A stretch of DNA of 64,000 nt from UBA6522 sp965221035 (lineage in GTDB: Bacteria > Pseudomonadota > Gammaproteobacteria > Steroidobacterales > Rariloculaceae): NCBI GenBank assembly GCA_965221035.1, contig OZ244860.1, positions 992,001 to 1,056,000 of the forward strand, given 5' to 3'. Below, piece by piece: positions 8,629 to 16,218 of the stretch. Position 1 is the stretch's first letter; the number at the start of each line of letters is the position of its first letter. Under the pieces are notes generated by a model that saw nothing but the letters and a program-made list of their open reading frames with translations, was not told the DNA's origin and ran no database searches. Made by a program: the position numbers and the translations under genes.

Positions 8629-10083
8629 ATGCGACCCGTGACGTCACCCCGCTCCACCCTTTTCCTTCTGCTCGTACTGGCCACGCCGGCCGGGTGGCTC
8701 CACGCGCAACCGGTCACGTCACCCGACATCCTCTTCATCGCGATCGACGACCTGAACGACTGGGTCGGGCCGCTGGACGGGCATCCGCAAGCTAAGACGC
8801 CCAACATGGACCGCCTCGCCGAGCGGGGCATGGTTTTCGCCAACGCGCACACGACCGCCCCATTGTGCAACCCTGCCCGGACGGCACTCATGACCGGCCT
8901 GAGCGCCGCGACGACCGGCGTGTATGTGAACCAGCCGGACTGGCGCACGATGGACATCTTTCGGGACATTCGTACGCTACCGGGACACTTCCAGGATGCC
9001 GGCTACGCCACCCATGGCGCCGGCAAGCTGTTCCACTCCAGCACGTTCAATGCCTGGGCCTATTACGGCTACAACGACACCACCGCCTGGGATGGCTACT
9101 ATCCGTCGCTGGATCGGCAGCTCCCCGACGAAATCAGGCCCCACGATATTCCGGCCAACGGCAACCCCCATGGCGTGAGGTTCGACTGGGCGCCGATTTA
9201 CGCCGACGACCGGGCCATGGGCGACGGTCAGGTCACCGCCTGGTCCACGCAACAGCTCCTGACCGAAATCGACGGTCCCCGATTCGATGCCGTGGGCATC
9301 TATCGCCCCCACCTGCCCTGGTACCTGCCGCAGAAGTACTTCGACCTGCACCCGCTTGACACCGTGGAACTTCCACCCGTACTGGAAGACGACCTCGACG
9401 ACGTCTCCGAGATCGCCAGGATGCAGGGCCACACCACCCCGGGAGGGCCGATGGAAGTCCACCAGTGGGCACTGGAGGCCGGTGTGTGGAAGGATGGCGT
9501 TCAGGCGTATCTCGCCAGCGTCAGTTTCGCCGATGCCATGCTGGGACAGGTGCTAGACGCGCTCGAACAAAGCGGGCGGGGGGACGACACCATCATTGTG
9601 ATGTGGTCCGACCACGGCTGGCATCTGGGTGAGAAGGCGCGCTGGCGCAAGCACTCCCTGTGGCGCGAGTCCACACGCGTTCCGCTGATCGTGGTGGCCC
9701 CGGGCGTGACCCGGCCCGGTAGCCGCTCGAATACGCCCGTGTCGCTGCTGGACCTCTACCCCACGCTCACCGAACTGGCCGGGTTGCCAACGCCGGACCA
9801 CGTTGAAGGGCTGAGCCTGTTGCCCCTGCTTCGGGACCCGTCATCGACCCTGGAGCGAATGGGCGTCGTCACCACGTTCGGTTACCGTAATCACGCCGTC
9901 AGCAGCGGGCGCTACCGGTATATCACCTACTCCGATGGCTCCGAAGAACTCTACGATATTGACACCGACCCGCACGAATGGAGCAACCGGGCCGCGGACC
10001 CCGCGTTGGCGACAGTCAAGGCCGAATTGACGGATTGGCTGCCGCGGCACAATGAACCCGACGCGCGCACGGTGCAACCTTGA
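8629..10083 (+). CDS. secreted sulfatase, iduronate-2-sulfatase-like
   Basis: A 484-residue Cys-type sulfatase with a signal peptide (residues ~1-27, ending WLHAQ), the metal site DILFIAIDDLNDW and the formylglycine motif C-N-P-A-R (Cys80 from this start). The HGAGKLFHS segment and the WSDHGWHLGEKARWRKHSLWRESTRVPL block are characteristic of the iduronate-2-sulfatase/choline-sulfatase subgroup. The start is uncertain. ATG at 8629 overlaps a perfect TATAAT (8625-8630); ATG 8581 or GTG 8638 are alternatives, and if that hexamer is a real -10, the start must be downstream. Likely acts in the periplasm on sulfated sugars. It is the second sulfatase within 4 kb. Confidence 0.9.
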   Translation: MRPVTSPRSTLFLLLVLATPAGWLHAQPVTSPDILFIAIDDLNDWVGPLDGHPQAKTPNMDRLAERGMVFANAHTTAPLCNPARTALMTGLSAATTGVYVNQPDWRTMDIFRDIRTLPGHFQDAGYATHGAGKLFHSSTFNAWAYYGYNDTTAWDGYYPSLDRQLPDEIRPHDIPANGNPHGVRFDWAPIYADDRAMGDGQVTAWSTQQLLTEIDGPRFDAVGIYRPHLPWYLPQKYFDLHPLDTVELPPVLEDDLDDVSEIARMQGHTTPGGPMEVHQWALEAGVWKDGVQAYLASVSFADAMLGQVLDALEQSGRGDDTIIVMWSDHGWHLGEKARWRKHSLWRESTRVPLIVVAPGVTRPGSRSNTPVSLLDLYPTLTELAGLPTPDHVEGLSLLPLLRDPSSTLERMGVVTTFGYRNHAVSSGRYRYITYSDGSEELYDIDTDPHEWSNRAADPALATVKAELTDWLPRHNEPDARTVQP

Positions 10084-10249
10084 CTCGGGAAGTTGGCGGA
10101 ACGGAAGATGGCAGCGCCCTGCCGGATTTCGTGGACGTATCCTTCAGGAGATTTCAGCAGGATTTCGACTGGCGGCGTTTGCGCGTCATGCGCACGGCGG
10201 TTCTTTTTGGCAGAATACCTTTTGATCCCGATGCACCAGGAGATTCGTC

Positions 10250-10891
10250 ATGTTCGCTCTGCGGCTGATCTCACTCGCGACGATTCTGATCTTCAGCAGT
10301 TCGGCGTTCGCCCAGCGGTGGGCGCCCTATACCAGCGAGGACGGCGAATTTCGGATCATGGCGCCCGGCGGGCAGTTCGAGATCGAAACCGTCGACTTCG
10401 AAACGGAATACGGGATCGTAGTGCCCGCACGCGTGCACAGGACGGAAGACAGGCACGGCACCTACACGCTGACCGTCGTTGACTACACCGATTCCATGGC
10501 GTTGCACCGGGAGCGAATCGCCGAACTGGATGACATCTATCTTGATGTCTACGGCGAGGTGGACGTTCGCGGGTCCGTGGCGTATTTCGCGAGAATGATT
10601 CGCGAAAGAGCCGAATCCGTGGAGTATGACAACTATCACTACATCGGCCGGGTCGATGGCCACCAGCTGCATACCACCAATCCCGACGGCACGCGGACGT
10701 TTGCAGGCTTGTATCTGCTCGAAAGCAAGCTGTACGCCATCGACGCGACGATCGCGCCGAGGGCTCCGACCGGCGGGATGTTCCAGCAGTCGTTCGAGTT
10801 TCTCGACGAGAACGGCGACAGGATCATGTTCCCGAGCTTTCACGACGTGCGGAAAGTCAAGCTCGGCAGTGAATGGCGCCCGGGCCAGTAA
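10250..10891 (+). CDS. exported protein of unknown function
   Basis: A 213-residue protein with a clear signal peptide (MFALRLISLATILIFSSSAFA, cleavage before QRW) and no membrane segment after it, so probably periplasmic. The body begins WAPYTSEDGEFRIMAPGGQF, resembling the opening strand of small exported proteins that carry a beta-rich lipid-binding-like or PsbP/DUF1795-like fold, but I do not recognise a named family with confidence. A GGAG lies 10 bases before ATG. It stands upstream of a DUF6152 gene on the same strand (52-base gap) and may be co-transcribed with it. Confidence 0.75.
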   Translation: MFALRLISLATILIFSSSAFAQRWAPYTSEDGEFRIMAPGGQFEIETVDFETEYGIVVPARVHRTEDRHGTYTLTVVDYTDSMALHRERIAELDDIYLDVYGEVDVRGSVAYFARMIRERAESVEYDNYHYIGRVDGHQLHTTNPDGTRTFAGLYLLESKLYAIDATIAPRAPTGGMFQQSFEFLDENGDRIMFPSFHDVRKVKLGSEWRPGQ

Positions 10892-10943
10892 TGCCCCGGC
10901 GGCGCGGATGGAAATTCAGTAATTCAGGAATCGGGAGCCACAC

Positions 10944-11315
10944 ATGCAATTTAAACGACTGGCCCTTGTCTTCATTGCTGCCCAGGCCGTCTCAACGACC
11001 GCCTGGGCGCACCACTCCCACGGCAACTACCAGATGACCGAGTACATCGAGCTCGATGGGACAGTCACGGACCTTTATTTCATCAATCCCCACGTCTGGC
11101 TGTATATGGATGTGGCAATGGAAGACGGGGAAACCGTGACGTGGGCCATGGAAGCCGCCGGCGCATCAACGCTTTCCAGAGCCGGGATCGCCGAGGACGA
11201 ACTCGAGCCCGGCGATGAGATTCACGTGAAGTGTCACGCGCTGAGGGACGGTTCGCCCGGTTGCCTGCTGGGATTCGTCACCACCCCTGACGGTGTCGTG
11301 AAAGAGTGGGATTGA
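10944..11315 (+). CDS. DUF6152 family exported protein (copy 1)
   Basis: A 123-residue protein: signal peptide (MQFKRLALVFIAAQAVSTTAWA) followed by the hallmark AHHSH after cleavage. Then come ELDGTVTDLYFINPHVWLYMDV, WAMEAAGASTLSRAGI and LEPGDEIHVKCHALRDGSPGCLLGFV. This is the small-domain form of DUF6152, an OB-like periplasmic protein family of unknown function. It is one of three DUF6152 genes in this window (see 14006-15061 and 22455-22844). The new N-terminus HHS could bind Cu or Ni in an ATCUN-like way, which is inference only. A probable terminator follows at 11354-11376. Confidence 0.85.
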   Translation: MQFKRLALVFIAAQAVSTTAWAHHSHGNYQMTEYIELDGTVTDLYFINPHVWLYMDVAMEDGETVTWAMEAAGASTLSRAGIAEDELEPGDEIHVKCHALRDGSPGCLLGFVTTPDGVVKEWD

Positions 11316-11353
11316 CGCCCGCCGCAACTCAAGACCGAGTGCGGGCAGCCCCG

Positions 11354-11376
11354 GCCCACATGTTTGGGCGTTTTTT
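11354..11376 (+). terminator. probable Rho-independent terminator after the DUF6152 gene
   Basis: Five-base-pair stem GCCCA/TGGGC (11354-11358 with 11365-11369), six-base loop, one G, then six T (11371-11376). The short stem makes this a moderate candidate. It separates the DUF6152 gene from the selenoprotein gene. Confidence 0.5.
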
Positions 11377-11439
11377 GGGCGTACGACAACGCCAAGGGCA
11401 TCGTTTAGAATAGGGATCGGACCGGACGGAGAATCGCAA

Positions 11440-11781
11440 ATGACCACCAGGGTTGATTGGTACTACCACCGCAACGGGTGAACCGGTTGTACCCGGGCTT
11501 CCAAGTTTCTGGAGGCCAATCACATCGAGATCGGCGAGCGGGTACCCGCAAGCAGGAAGCTGCAGGCGGCGGATGCCTCAGCCATTTTGGAGAACGCATC
11601 GCTTCTGATCGTTTCCATGGGCAGGAAGGTCAGCGAGTTTTCCGGCGACGGCCTGTCATCGGATGAAGCGGTAGCGGCCATGCTCGGGCGGACGGGCAAT
11701 CTGCGTGCGCCGACGGCCCGGGTGGGCGAGACGGTGCTGGTGGGATTCAACGAAGACGTTTATTCGAGCGTATTCGCCTGA
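11440..11781 (+). CDS. ArsC/thioredoxin-fold family selenoprotein (in-frame UGA at codon 14)
   Basis: A 113-residue small redox protein read through an in-frame TGA (11479-11481). The N-terminal strand is DWYYHRNG, then U14-T-G-C17 as the redox motif (UxxC in place of CxxC), then TRASKFLEANHIEIGE. The C-terminal half has LLIVSMGRKVSEF, the cis-Pro-like GNLRAPTARVGETVLVGFNEDVY segment and a TGA stop. This matches the ArsC/Spx-like '(seleno)protein' family, where the first Cys is often selenocysteine. ATG 11440 has GGAG 8 bases upstream. Immediately after the UGA is a perfect 8-bp hairpin (separate entry). The frame is open on both sides of the TGA with family-like sequence. The function is probably a thiol/selenol oxidoreductase; arsenate reductase activity is not implied. 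A plain UGA nonsense mutation is the alternative, but the hairpin argues against it. Confidence 0.85.
11479..11517 (+). promoter_or_regulatory. bacterial SECIS element with its UGA codon
   Basis: UGA at 11479-11481 is followed 14 bases later by a hairpin: GGCTTCCA (11496-11503) pairs fully with TGGAGGCC (11510-11517), seven Watson-Crick pairs plus one G-U. The six-base apical loop AGTTTC has a G at its second position. The distance from UGA to loop (22 bases) and the loop guanine fit bacterial SECIS elements bound by SelB. The hairpin also codes for protein, as bSECIS elements do. Confidence 0.8.
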
Positions 11782-11970
11782 GGGGCAAGAGCGAGCCGGC
11801 GGAGACGTCGTCCGCAAGACCCCCGGCAAGCCCAAAACCATCAGCCCGCCAATCTGGAACCGCCCGCCTCGCCAGCGCGCAATTCATTCGCGCTGGCGCA
11901 CCGACCGACGACCACATTCTGTCGAAACACGCGACACTCAGGCCGAACATGGTTCAACGTAGGCGTCAGC

Positions 11971-12000
11971 TTGCAGAAAAAAGATATAAATCTATATAGT
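11971..12000 (+). promoter_or_regulatory. putative sigma-70 promoter and operator of hipBA
   Basis: TTGCAG (11971-11976), 18-base spacer, TATAGT (11995-12000), in an AT-rich island 35 bases upstream of hipB. The spacer holds AGAT-ATAA-ATCT (11982-11993) and the palindrome CTATATAG (11992-11999), both plausible HipB binding sites for autorepression. Confidence 0.5.
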
Positions 12001-12034
12001 ATGCTAGACATTATGTAATAAAAGGTATAGCTCG

Positions 12035-12355
12035 GTGGAGCACCGTAGACAGCTCCCCAAGGAAATCCGCACCGAAATTCGACGGGCCCGAAGAGCCCAG
12101 GGACGGAGTCAAGGCGATGTCGCCCGAGATGTCGGTTTGTCGCAAAAGCACGTTTCCAACATAGAGACGGGAAAGGTTGTTCCGCGAGTCGACACTCTGC
12201 TCGAAGTCGCGTGGGCGCTGAATCTGGAGTTGGTTCTCGTCCCACGCAGCGTCAAGGCAGCGGTCAACTCGCTTGCCCGCGGTCAATCCGGTCCCGATTC
12301 GCCAAACACCTCGGAAGCACCGTGGTTCGAGGATCTGACCGAGGACAAGGGCTAG
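12035..12355 (+). CDS. hipB: HipB-like antitoxin / HTH repressor
   Basis: A 106-residue XRE-family protein: helix-turn-helix at residues ~14-60 (IRRARRAQGRSQGDVARDVGLSQ, then KHVSNIETGKVVPRVDTLLEVAWALNLEL), with a short C-terminal tail rich in Ser, Pro and acidic residues. It starts with GTG. In the HipBA family the antitoxin binds DNA as a dimer, sequesters HipA and represses its own operon. It is 7 bases upstream of hipA and is preceded by an AT-rich promoter with palindromes. Assignment rests on the pairing with hipA as well as on the HTH. Confidence 0.88.
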   Translation: MEHRRQLPKEIRTEIRRARRAQGRSQGDVARDVGLSQKHVSNIETGKVVPRVDTLLEVAWALNLELVLVPRSVKAAVNSLARGQSGPDSPNTSEAPWFEDLTEDKG

Positions 12356-12362
12356 CAGACCC

Positions 12363-13643
12363 ATGGGAGGGGTACTTGAGGTCCTGCTGGGCGACGTTCG
12401 TGTCGGGATACTCGCCCGCGAAGCCGGCGGGAGACTCCGATTCCTGTTTGACGAGCAGTATTCGGAGATGTCGAACCGCCCCATACTCAGTCTCTCCTAC
12501 GAGGCCGCGCCCGGGCAACTGATGGGTATTGCGCCCAGGGCATACGCCGGACGCCTCCCACCCTTCTTCTCGAACCTTCTGCCGGAGGGCCCGTTGCGCG
12601 ACTTGTTGATCCAGCGGGCCGGGGTACCGCGTTCGGATGAATTCGCCCTGCTTTGCGCACTCGGAGTGGATCTGCCAGGGGCTGTCAGGGTTGTCGATCC
12701 CGGTGCTAGTGCCGCCACCACCACCGATCATCCCTCCCGTCACCAACAGAACCGGCCGGGCGAGTCCCCGCTGCGCTTTTCGCTGGCCGGTGTACAGCTC
12801 AAGATGTCGGCGGTGCTCAAGGCGGGGGGCGGGCTGACGATCCCGCCGTCGGCAGGCGTCGGCGGCGACTGGATCGTCAAGTTGCCGGCCATGACAATGG
12901 ATGCGCTTCCCGAAAACGAATTCGCGATGATGACCCTGGCTTCCGAAACCGGCATCCCCGTACCCGAAGTCGGGCTGATCGCGCTCGATGACGTGTCAGG
13001 CCTGCCGGACGAAATGCGTGATGGGTCGGGACGCGCATTGGCGGTTCGGCGTTTTGATCGACCGGTGGACGGAGCGCGGGTGCATATGGAGGACTTCGCG
13101 CAAGTATTCGGGAAGTTCCCGGAAAGCAAATACGAGGGTCACAGCTACGCGAACATCGCCGCCGCATTGGCCGCCACAAGCTCCAACGGACGGGAAGAAG
13201 CAATGGCCATTGTGCGTCGGGCCGTATTTTCCGTTCTGATCGGCAACGGAGACGCGCACTTGAAGAACTGGTCCGTCCTGTACGAAGACCCGGTCCAGCC
13301 CGCGCTCAGCCCCGCCTACGACCTCTTGTCGTCGATCCCTTATATTCCGCACGACCAGCTCGCGTTGGGGTTCGGCGGAAGCAAGGATTTTCTTCCCTTC
13401 GACGACCGGCGTGTGGCGCGGTTCGCGAGGGCCGCGCGACTGCCCTTCGAAGCCGTTCGAAGGGAATGCTTGGAGACCGCGGAGCGCACGCTGGCCGCGT
13501 GGGCACGGCACGAACAGCGAGACGTGCTGCCCCGGAAGATCGACCAGACGGTTTCAACGCACATGGAGTCGGTGGCGCTTGGCATATCGAAGTCGGTGGC
13601 TTCGCGAACCCGGCGCCGCAAAAGCAACCCGAAGGGGATATAG
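12363..13643 (+). CDS. hipA: HipA-like Ser/Thr kinase toxin
   Basis: A 426-residue protein with HipA N-terminal (couple_hipA) domain, including AYAGRLPPFFSNLLPEGPLRDLL, and C-terminal HipA kinase domain. Kinase landmarks are SLAGVQLKMSA (ATP-loop region), DWIVKLPA with the nucleotide-binding Lys, LPENEFAMMTLA, the catalytic GNGDAHLKNWSVLYE and the metal-binding PAYDLLSS. All expected catalytic residues appear present, so it is probably active. HipA kinases phosphorylate glutamyl-tRNA synthetase or other translation targets and induce growth arrest. Base composition resembles the host genes, unlike the defence island at 38-48 kb. Confidence 0.9.
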   Translation: MGGVLEVLLGDVRVGILAREAGGRLRFLFDEQYSEMSNRPILSLSYEAAPGQLMGIAPRAYAGRLPPFFSNLLPEGPLRDLLIQRAGVPRSDEFALLCALGVDLPGAVRVVDPGASAATTTDHPSRHQQNRPGESPLRFSLAGVQLKMSAVLKAGGGLTIPPSAGVGGDWIVKLPAMTMDALPENEFAMMTLASETGIPVPEVGLIALDDVSGLPDEMRDGSGRALAVRRFDRPVDGARVHMEDFAQVFGKFPESKYEGHSYANIAAALAATSSNGREEAMAIVRRAVFSVLIGNGDAHLKNWSVLYEDPVQPALSPAYDLLSSIPYIPHDQLALGFGGSKDFLPFDDRRVARFARAARLPFEAVRRECLETAERTLAAWARHEQRDVLPRKIDQTVSTHMESVALGISKSVASRTRRRKSNPKGI

Positions 13644-13736
13644 CTGATGGCCCGGTTTGGGCGGCACCGCGGACGGGCGACGACGGCATCGACAAGGTCA
13701 GGTTGCGGGGTGCGTCGCAAATCCGTCTATGACTAT

Positions 13737-13812
13737 TGGTGGAGCCGAGGAGATTCGAACTCCCGACCTCTGCATTGCGAACGCAGCGCTCTCCCAACTG
13801 AGCTACGGCCCC
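13737..13812 (-). tRNA. tRNA-Ala (anticodon CGC)
   Basis: Reading the minus strand, GGGGCCG (from 13812) pairs with CGGCTCC and the gene ends in ACCA with CCA encoded (13737-13739). The acceptor has the G3-U70 pair that identifies alanine tRNAs. The anticodon loop is TTCGCAA, giving anticodon CGC. The T-arm GGTTCGAATC-type loop (GAGTTCGAATCTC) and D-arm AGCTCAGTTGGGAGAGC are normal. Confidence 0.95.
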
Positions 13813-14005
13813 ACCGTGCGGTGCGGGCGGAATTATCCCGCATTTGGCGCGGCGTAGCCATATTTACGCAGTTGATGCGGCGCGCGCAGGGTCGCATCGA
13901 GCATCCCGCATACCTTGATCCGTCGCCCTTGGCAGAGGTAGTGTCTTGTCAGCGCCGACCAATCTGAAATCAAGCCTTGCGGCGCACGGCTTCGGGAGGA
14001 TGATC

Positions 14006-15061
14006 ATGCGCAAGCAGTTGACAACACCGGCGGCCCGGCTGGCGACGGGCCTCGCGGGAACGCTCGCGGTCTCCGCGACGCTCGCGCATCACTCGGCGCG
14101 TATCACCTATGACATGGATTCCGTCATCGAAATCCGGGGCGAAATTACCGAAGTGGTTTGGCGCAACCCCCACGTGCGCTTCACCCTTGCCGGCGTGGAC
14201 GAAGGCGGCACGCTCGAGACCTGGAACATCGAGAGCATTCCGGTCACGCGTCTGGATCGCGTCGGCATCACGCAAGGCATGCTTGCAATCGGCGACACGG
14301 TGACGGTGGCCGCATACCCCGCCAGACGCCCGGTACACGACGCCTATGCCATCAACATGCTGTTGGCCGACGGCCGCGAGGCGCTGCTGGACACCCCCGT
14401 CGCCCGCTGGACGGACAACACCGTGGGCACGGGCCTCGACGAGACACCCGGCACCCCCGGCGCCGATGCGTCCCTGGGCATCTTCCGGGTCTGGAGCACC
14501 GATGGTTCCTTCCTGCGCACGGAGACGCGCTTTCTCACCGAAGGCGGAACACTCGACTACCCGCTTACGGAAGCGGCGCTGGCCGCGCAGGCCGGGTGGG
14601 ACCCGCTTGCCCCGGACAACCCCTTCCTCACCTGCACGCCCAAGGGAATGCCGACCATCATGCAGCAGCCCAATCCCGTGGAATTCATCGACAACGGGGA
14701 TAAGATTGTCTTCCGGATGGAGGAATTCGACACCCGGCGGATCATCCACATGACCGAGGGTGCCGGAGACCCCGACGCACCGCCATCGGCGCTCGGGTAC
14801 TCCACAGGCCGCTGGGAAGACGGCTCGCTCGTGGTGCGCACGACCCGTATCAATTGGCCCTGGTTCGACCAGAACGGCCTGCCTCAAAGCGAGGCCATGG
14901 AAACCCTGGAACGCTTCACGGTGAACGGGGAAGGCAGCCGCCTGGATTACGAAGTCGTCGTCACCGATCCGTGGCTGTTCACTGAACCGGTCACCCTCGC
15001 CAAGTCCTGGCGATGGATACCCGGAGACGAGGTGCGGCGTTTCGATTGCACGGACGACTGA
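14006..15061 (+). CDS. large DUF6152 family exported protein (copy 2)
   Basis: A 351-residue protein with signal peptide (hydrophobic stretch ATGLAGTLAVSATLA) and mature start HHSARITYDMD. DUF6152-type features follow: IRGEITEVVWRNPHVRFTL, TWNIESIPVTRLDRVGI, IGDTVTVAAYPARR. A long C-terminal extension includes NPFLTCTPKGMPTIMQQPNPVEF, YSTGRWEDGSLVVRTTRINWP and LDYEVVVTDPWLFTEPV, seen in the longer members of the family. Start ATG 14006 is 6 bases after GGGAGG; ATG 14000 abuts that site. Function is unknown, probably periplasmic. It shares the HHS mature terminus with the two small DUF6152 proteins. Confidence 0.85.
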   Translation: MRKQLTTPAARLATGLAGTLAVSATLAHHSARITYDMDSVIEIRGEITEVVWRNPHVRFTLAGVDEGGTLETWNIESIPVTRLDRVGITQGMLAIGDTVTVAAYPARRPVHDAYAINMLLADGREALLDTPVARWTDNTVGTGLDETPGTPGADASLGIFRVWSTDGSFLRTETRFLTEGGTLDYPLTEAALAAQAGWDPLAPDNPFLTCTPKGMPTIMQQPNPVEFIDNGDKIVFRMEEFDTRRIIHMTEGAGDPDAPPSALGYSTGRWEDGSLVVRTTRINWPWFDQNGLPQSEAMETLERFTVNGEGSRLDYEVVVTDPWLFTEPVTLAKSWRWIPGDEVRRFDCTDD

Positions 15062-15095
15062 GCATTGCGGACCGAAAGTTCAGCCGACACTCGAC

Positions 15096-16193
15096 ATGAC
15101 TGACGATCCTTCCCGCTATCACCGCCAATCGCTGCTTCCGGGCTTCGGCGAGCAGGGACAGCGGCGGCTGGGCAGGTCAAAGGCATTCATATTGGGGTGC
15201 GGAGCGCTGGGCAGCATGGCCGCCGAACTGCTGGCTCGCGCCGGCGTCGGGCACCTCGTGATCGTCGACCGGGATTTTGTCGAGATCACGAACCTTCAGC
15301 GGCAGGTGTTGTTCGACGAGCAGGACGTCGACAGCGCGGTGCCCAAGGCGGAGGCCGCCCGAAGCCGGCTCAGGAAGATCAACTCCGCCGTGCGGATCAC
15401 GGCGATCGTCGACGACCTCAACCACGGCAACATGGCCCGGTACGCGTCCGGCGCCGACATCCTCGTGGACGGCCTGGACAATTTCGAAACCCGCTACCTC
15501 GCCAACGATTACGCCGTGAGGCACGGCATTCCCTACATGTACGGCGGCGCCGTCGGCACCGTCGGGGCGGCGTTCCCGATTCTGCCCCACACGCCGCACG
15601 GCGATGCGCCCTGGGAAAGGGAAGCCTACGGCGGCCGGCCGACGCCATGCCTGCGCTGTCTGTTCGAGGAAGCGCCACCACCCGGCGCGACGCCGACCTG
15701 CGACACCGTGGGCGTGCTGGGCGCCGCCGTCACGACGATTGCGAGCTTCCAGGCCGCCGAAACGCTCAAGGTGCTCACCGGCAACTTCAGCCATGTCTGC
15801 CCGACCTTGCTCAACATCGACCTGTGGACCAACACTATCACTCAGCTCAAGGCCACCGACGCGTACGACCGCGGAGACTGCCCGTGCTGCAAGCGGGAAA
15901 TTTTCGACTACCTGGATGGCAGGGTTGGATCCGGGGCGACCACACTCTGCGGTCGGGAGGCTGTTCAGCTGACCCACAGGCAGAATTCGAATGGGCTGGA
16001 TATCGAGAGGGTCGCATCCCGACTGAGCGAACATGGTAATGTGATCGCCAACCGGTATATGCTCCGCGCCAATATCGTCGACGGTGGCCACGCGTACCGC
16101 CTCAGCCTGTTCCCGGACGGGCGCGCCATCATACATGGCACCTCCGAACCGAACGTTGCTCGAAGCCTGTACGCGAAGTATGTCGGCATCTGA
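15096..16193 (+). CDS. ThiF/MoeB-type E1-like adenylyltransferase
   Basis: A 365-residue E1-like enzyme that adenylates the C-terminus of a ubiquitin-fold sulfur carrier. Seen: RYHRQSLLPGFGEQGQRRL, nucleotide loop ILGCGALGSMAAELLARAGVG, VDRDFVEITNLQRQVLF, DGLDNFETRYLAND, catalytic-region CDTVGVLGAAV, and two CxxC zinc pairs (CLRC at ~183-186 and CPCC near 264). A ~75-residue tail ends the protein and no rhodanese domain is present. The MoaD-like protein at 17418-17714, two genes downstream, ends in Gly-Gly and is the obvious partner. The product could be molybdopterin sulfur transfer or another sulfur-carrier pathway. Confidence 0.85.
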   Translation: MTDDPSRYHRQSLLPGFGEQGQRRLGRSKAFILGCGALGSMAAELLARAGVGHLVIVDRDFVEITNLQRQVLFDEQDVDSAVPKAEAARSRLRKINSAVRITAIVDDLNHGNMARYASGADILVDGLDNFETRYLANDYAVRHGIPYMYGGAVGTVGAAFPILPHTPHGDAPWEREAYGGRPTPCLRCLFEEAPPPGATPTCDTVGVLGAAVTTIASFQAAETLKVLTGNFSHVCPTLLNIDLWTNTITQLKATDAYDRGDCPCCKREIFDYLDGRVGSGATTLCGREAVQLTHRQNSNGLDIERVASRLSEHGNVIANRYMLRANIVDGGHAYRLSLFPDGRAIIHGTSEPNVARSLYAKYVGI

Positions 16194-16218
16194 ATGAATC
16201 CCGCCGAAGGAGATCGAC

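Noticed and set aside
6693..8795. 700-codon open frame on the plus strand
   Set aside because: It runs antisense through prpD and the DUF4159 gene and into the second sulfatase in another frame; it has no domain and low-quality composition. High GC produces such long shadows.
10080..10268. 62-codon open frame upstream of the exported protein gene
   Set aside because: Overlaps the start of the gene at 10250 in another frame, has no ribosome site and no protein-like features.
11479..11481. UGA as a simple pseudogene mutation or sequencing error
   Set aside because: The position in the CxxC motif, intact frame downstream and the adjacent hairpin with correct spacing make selenocysteine the better explanation, though genome-wide sel genes were not visible here.
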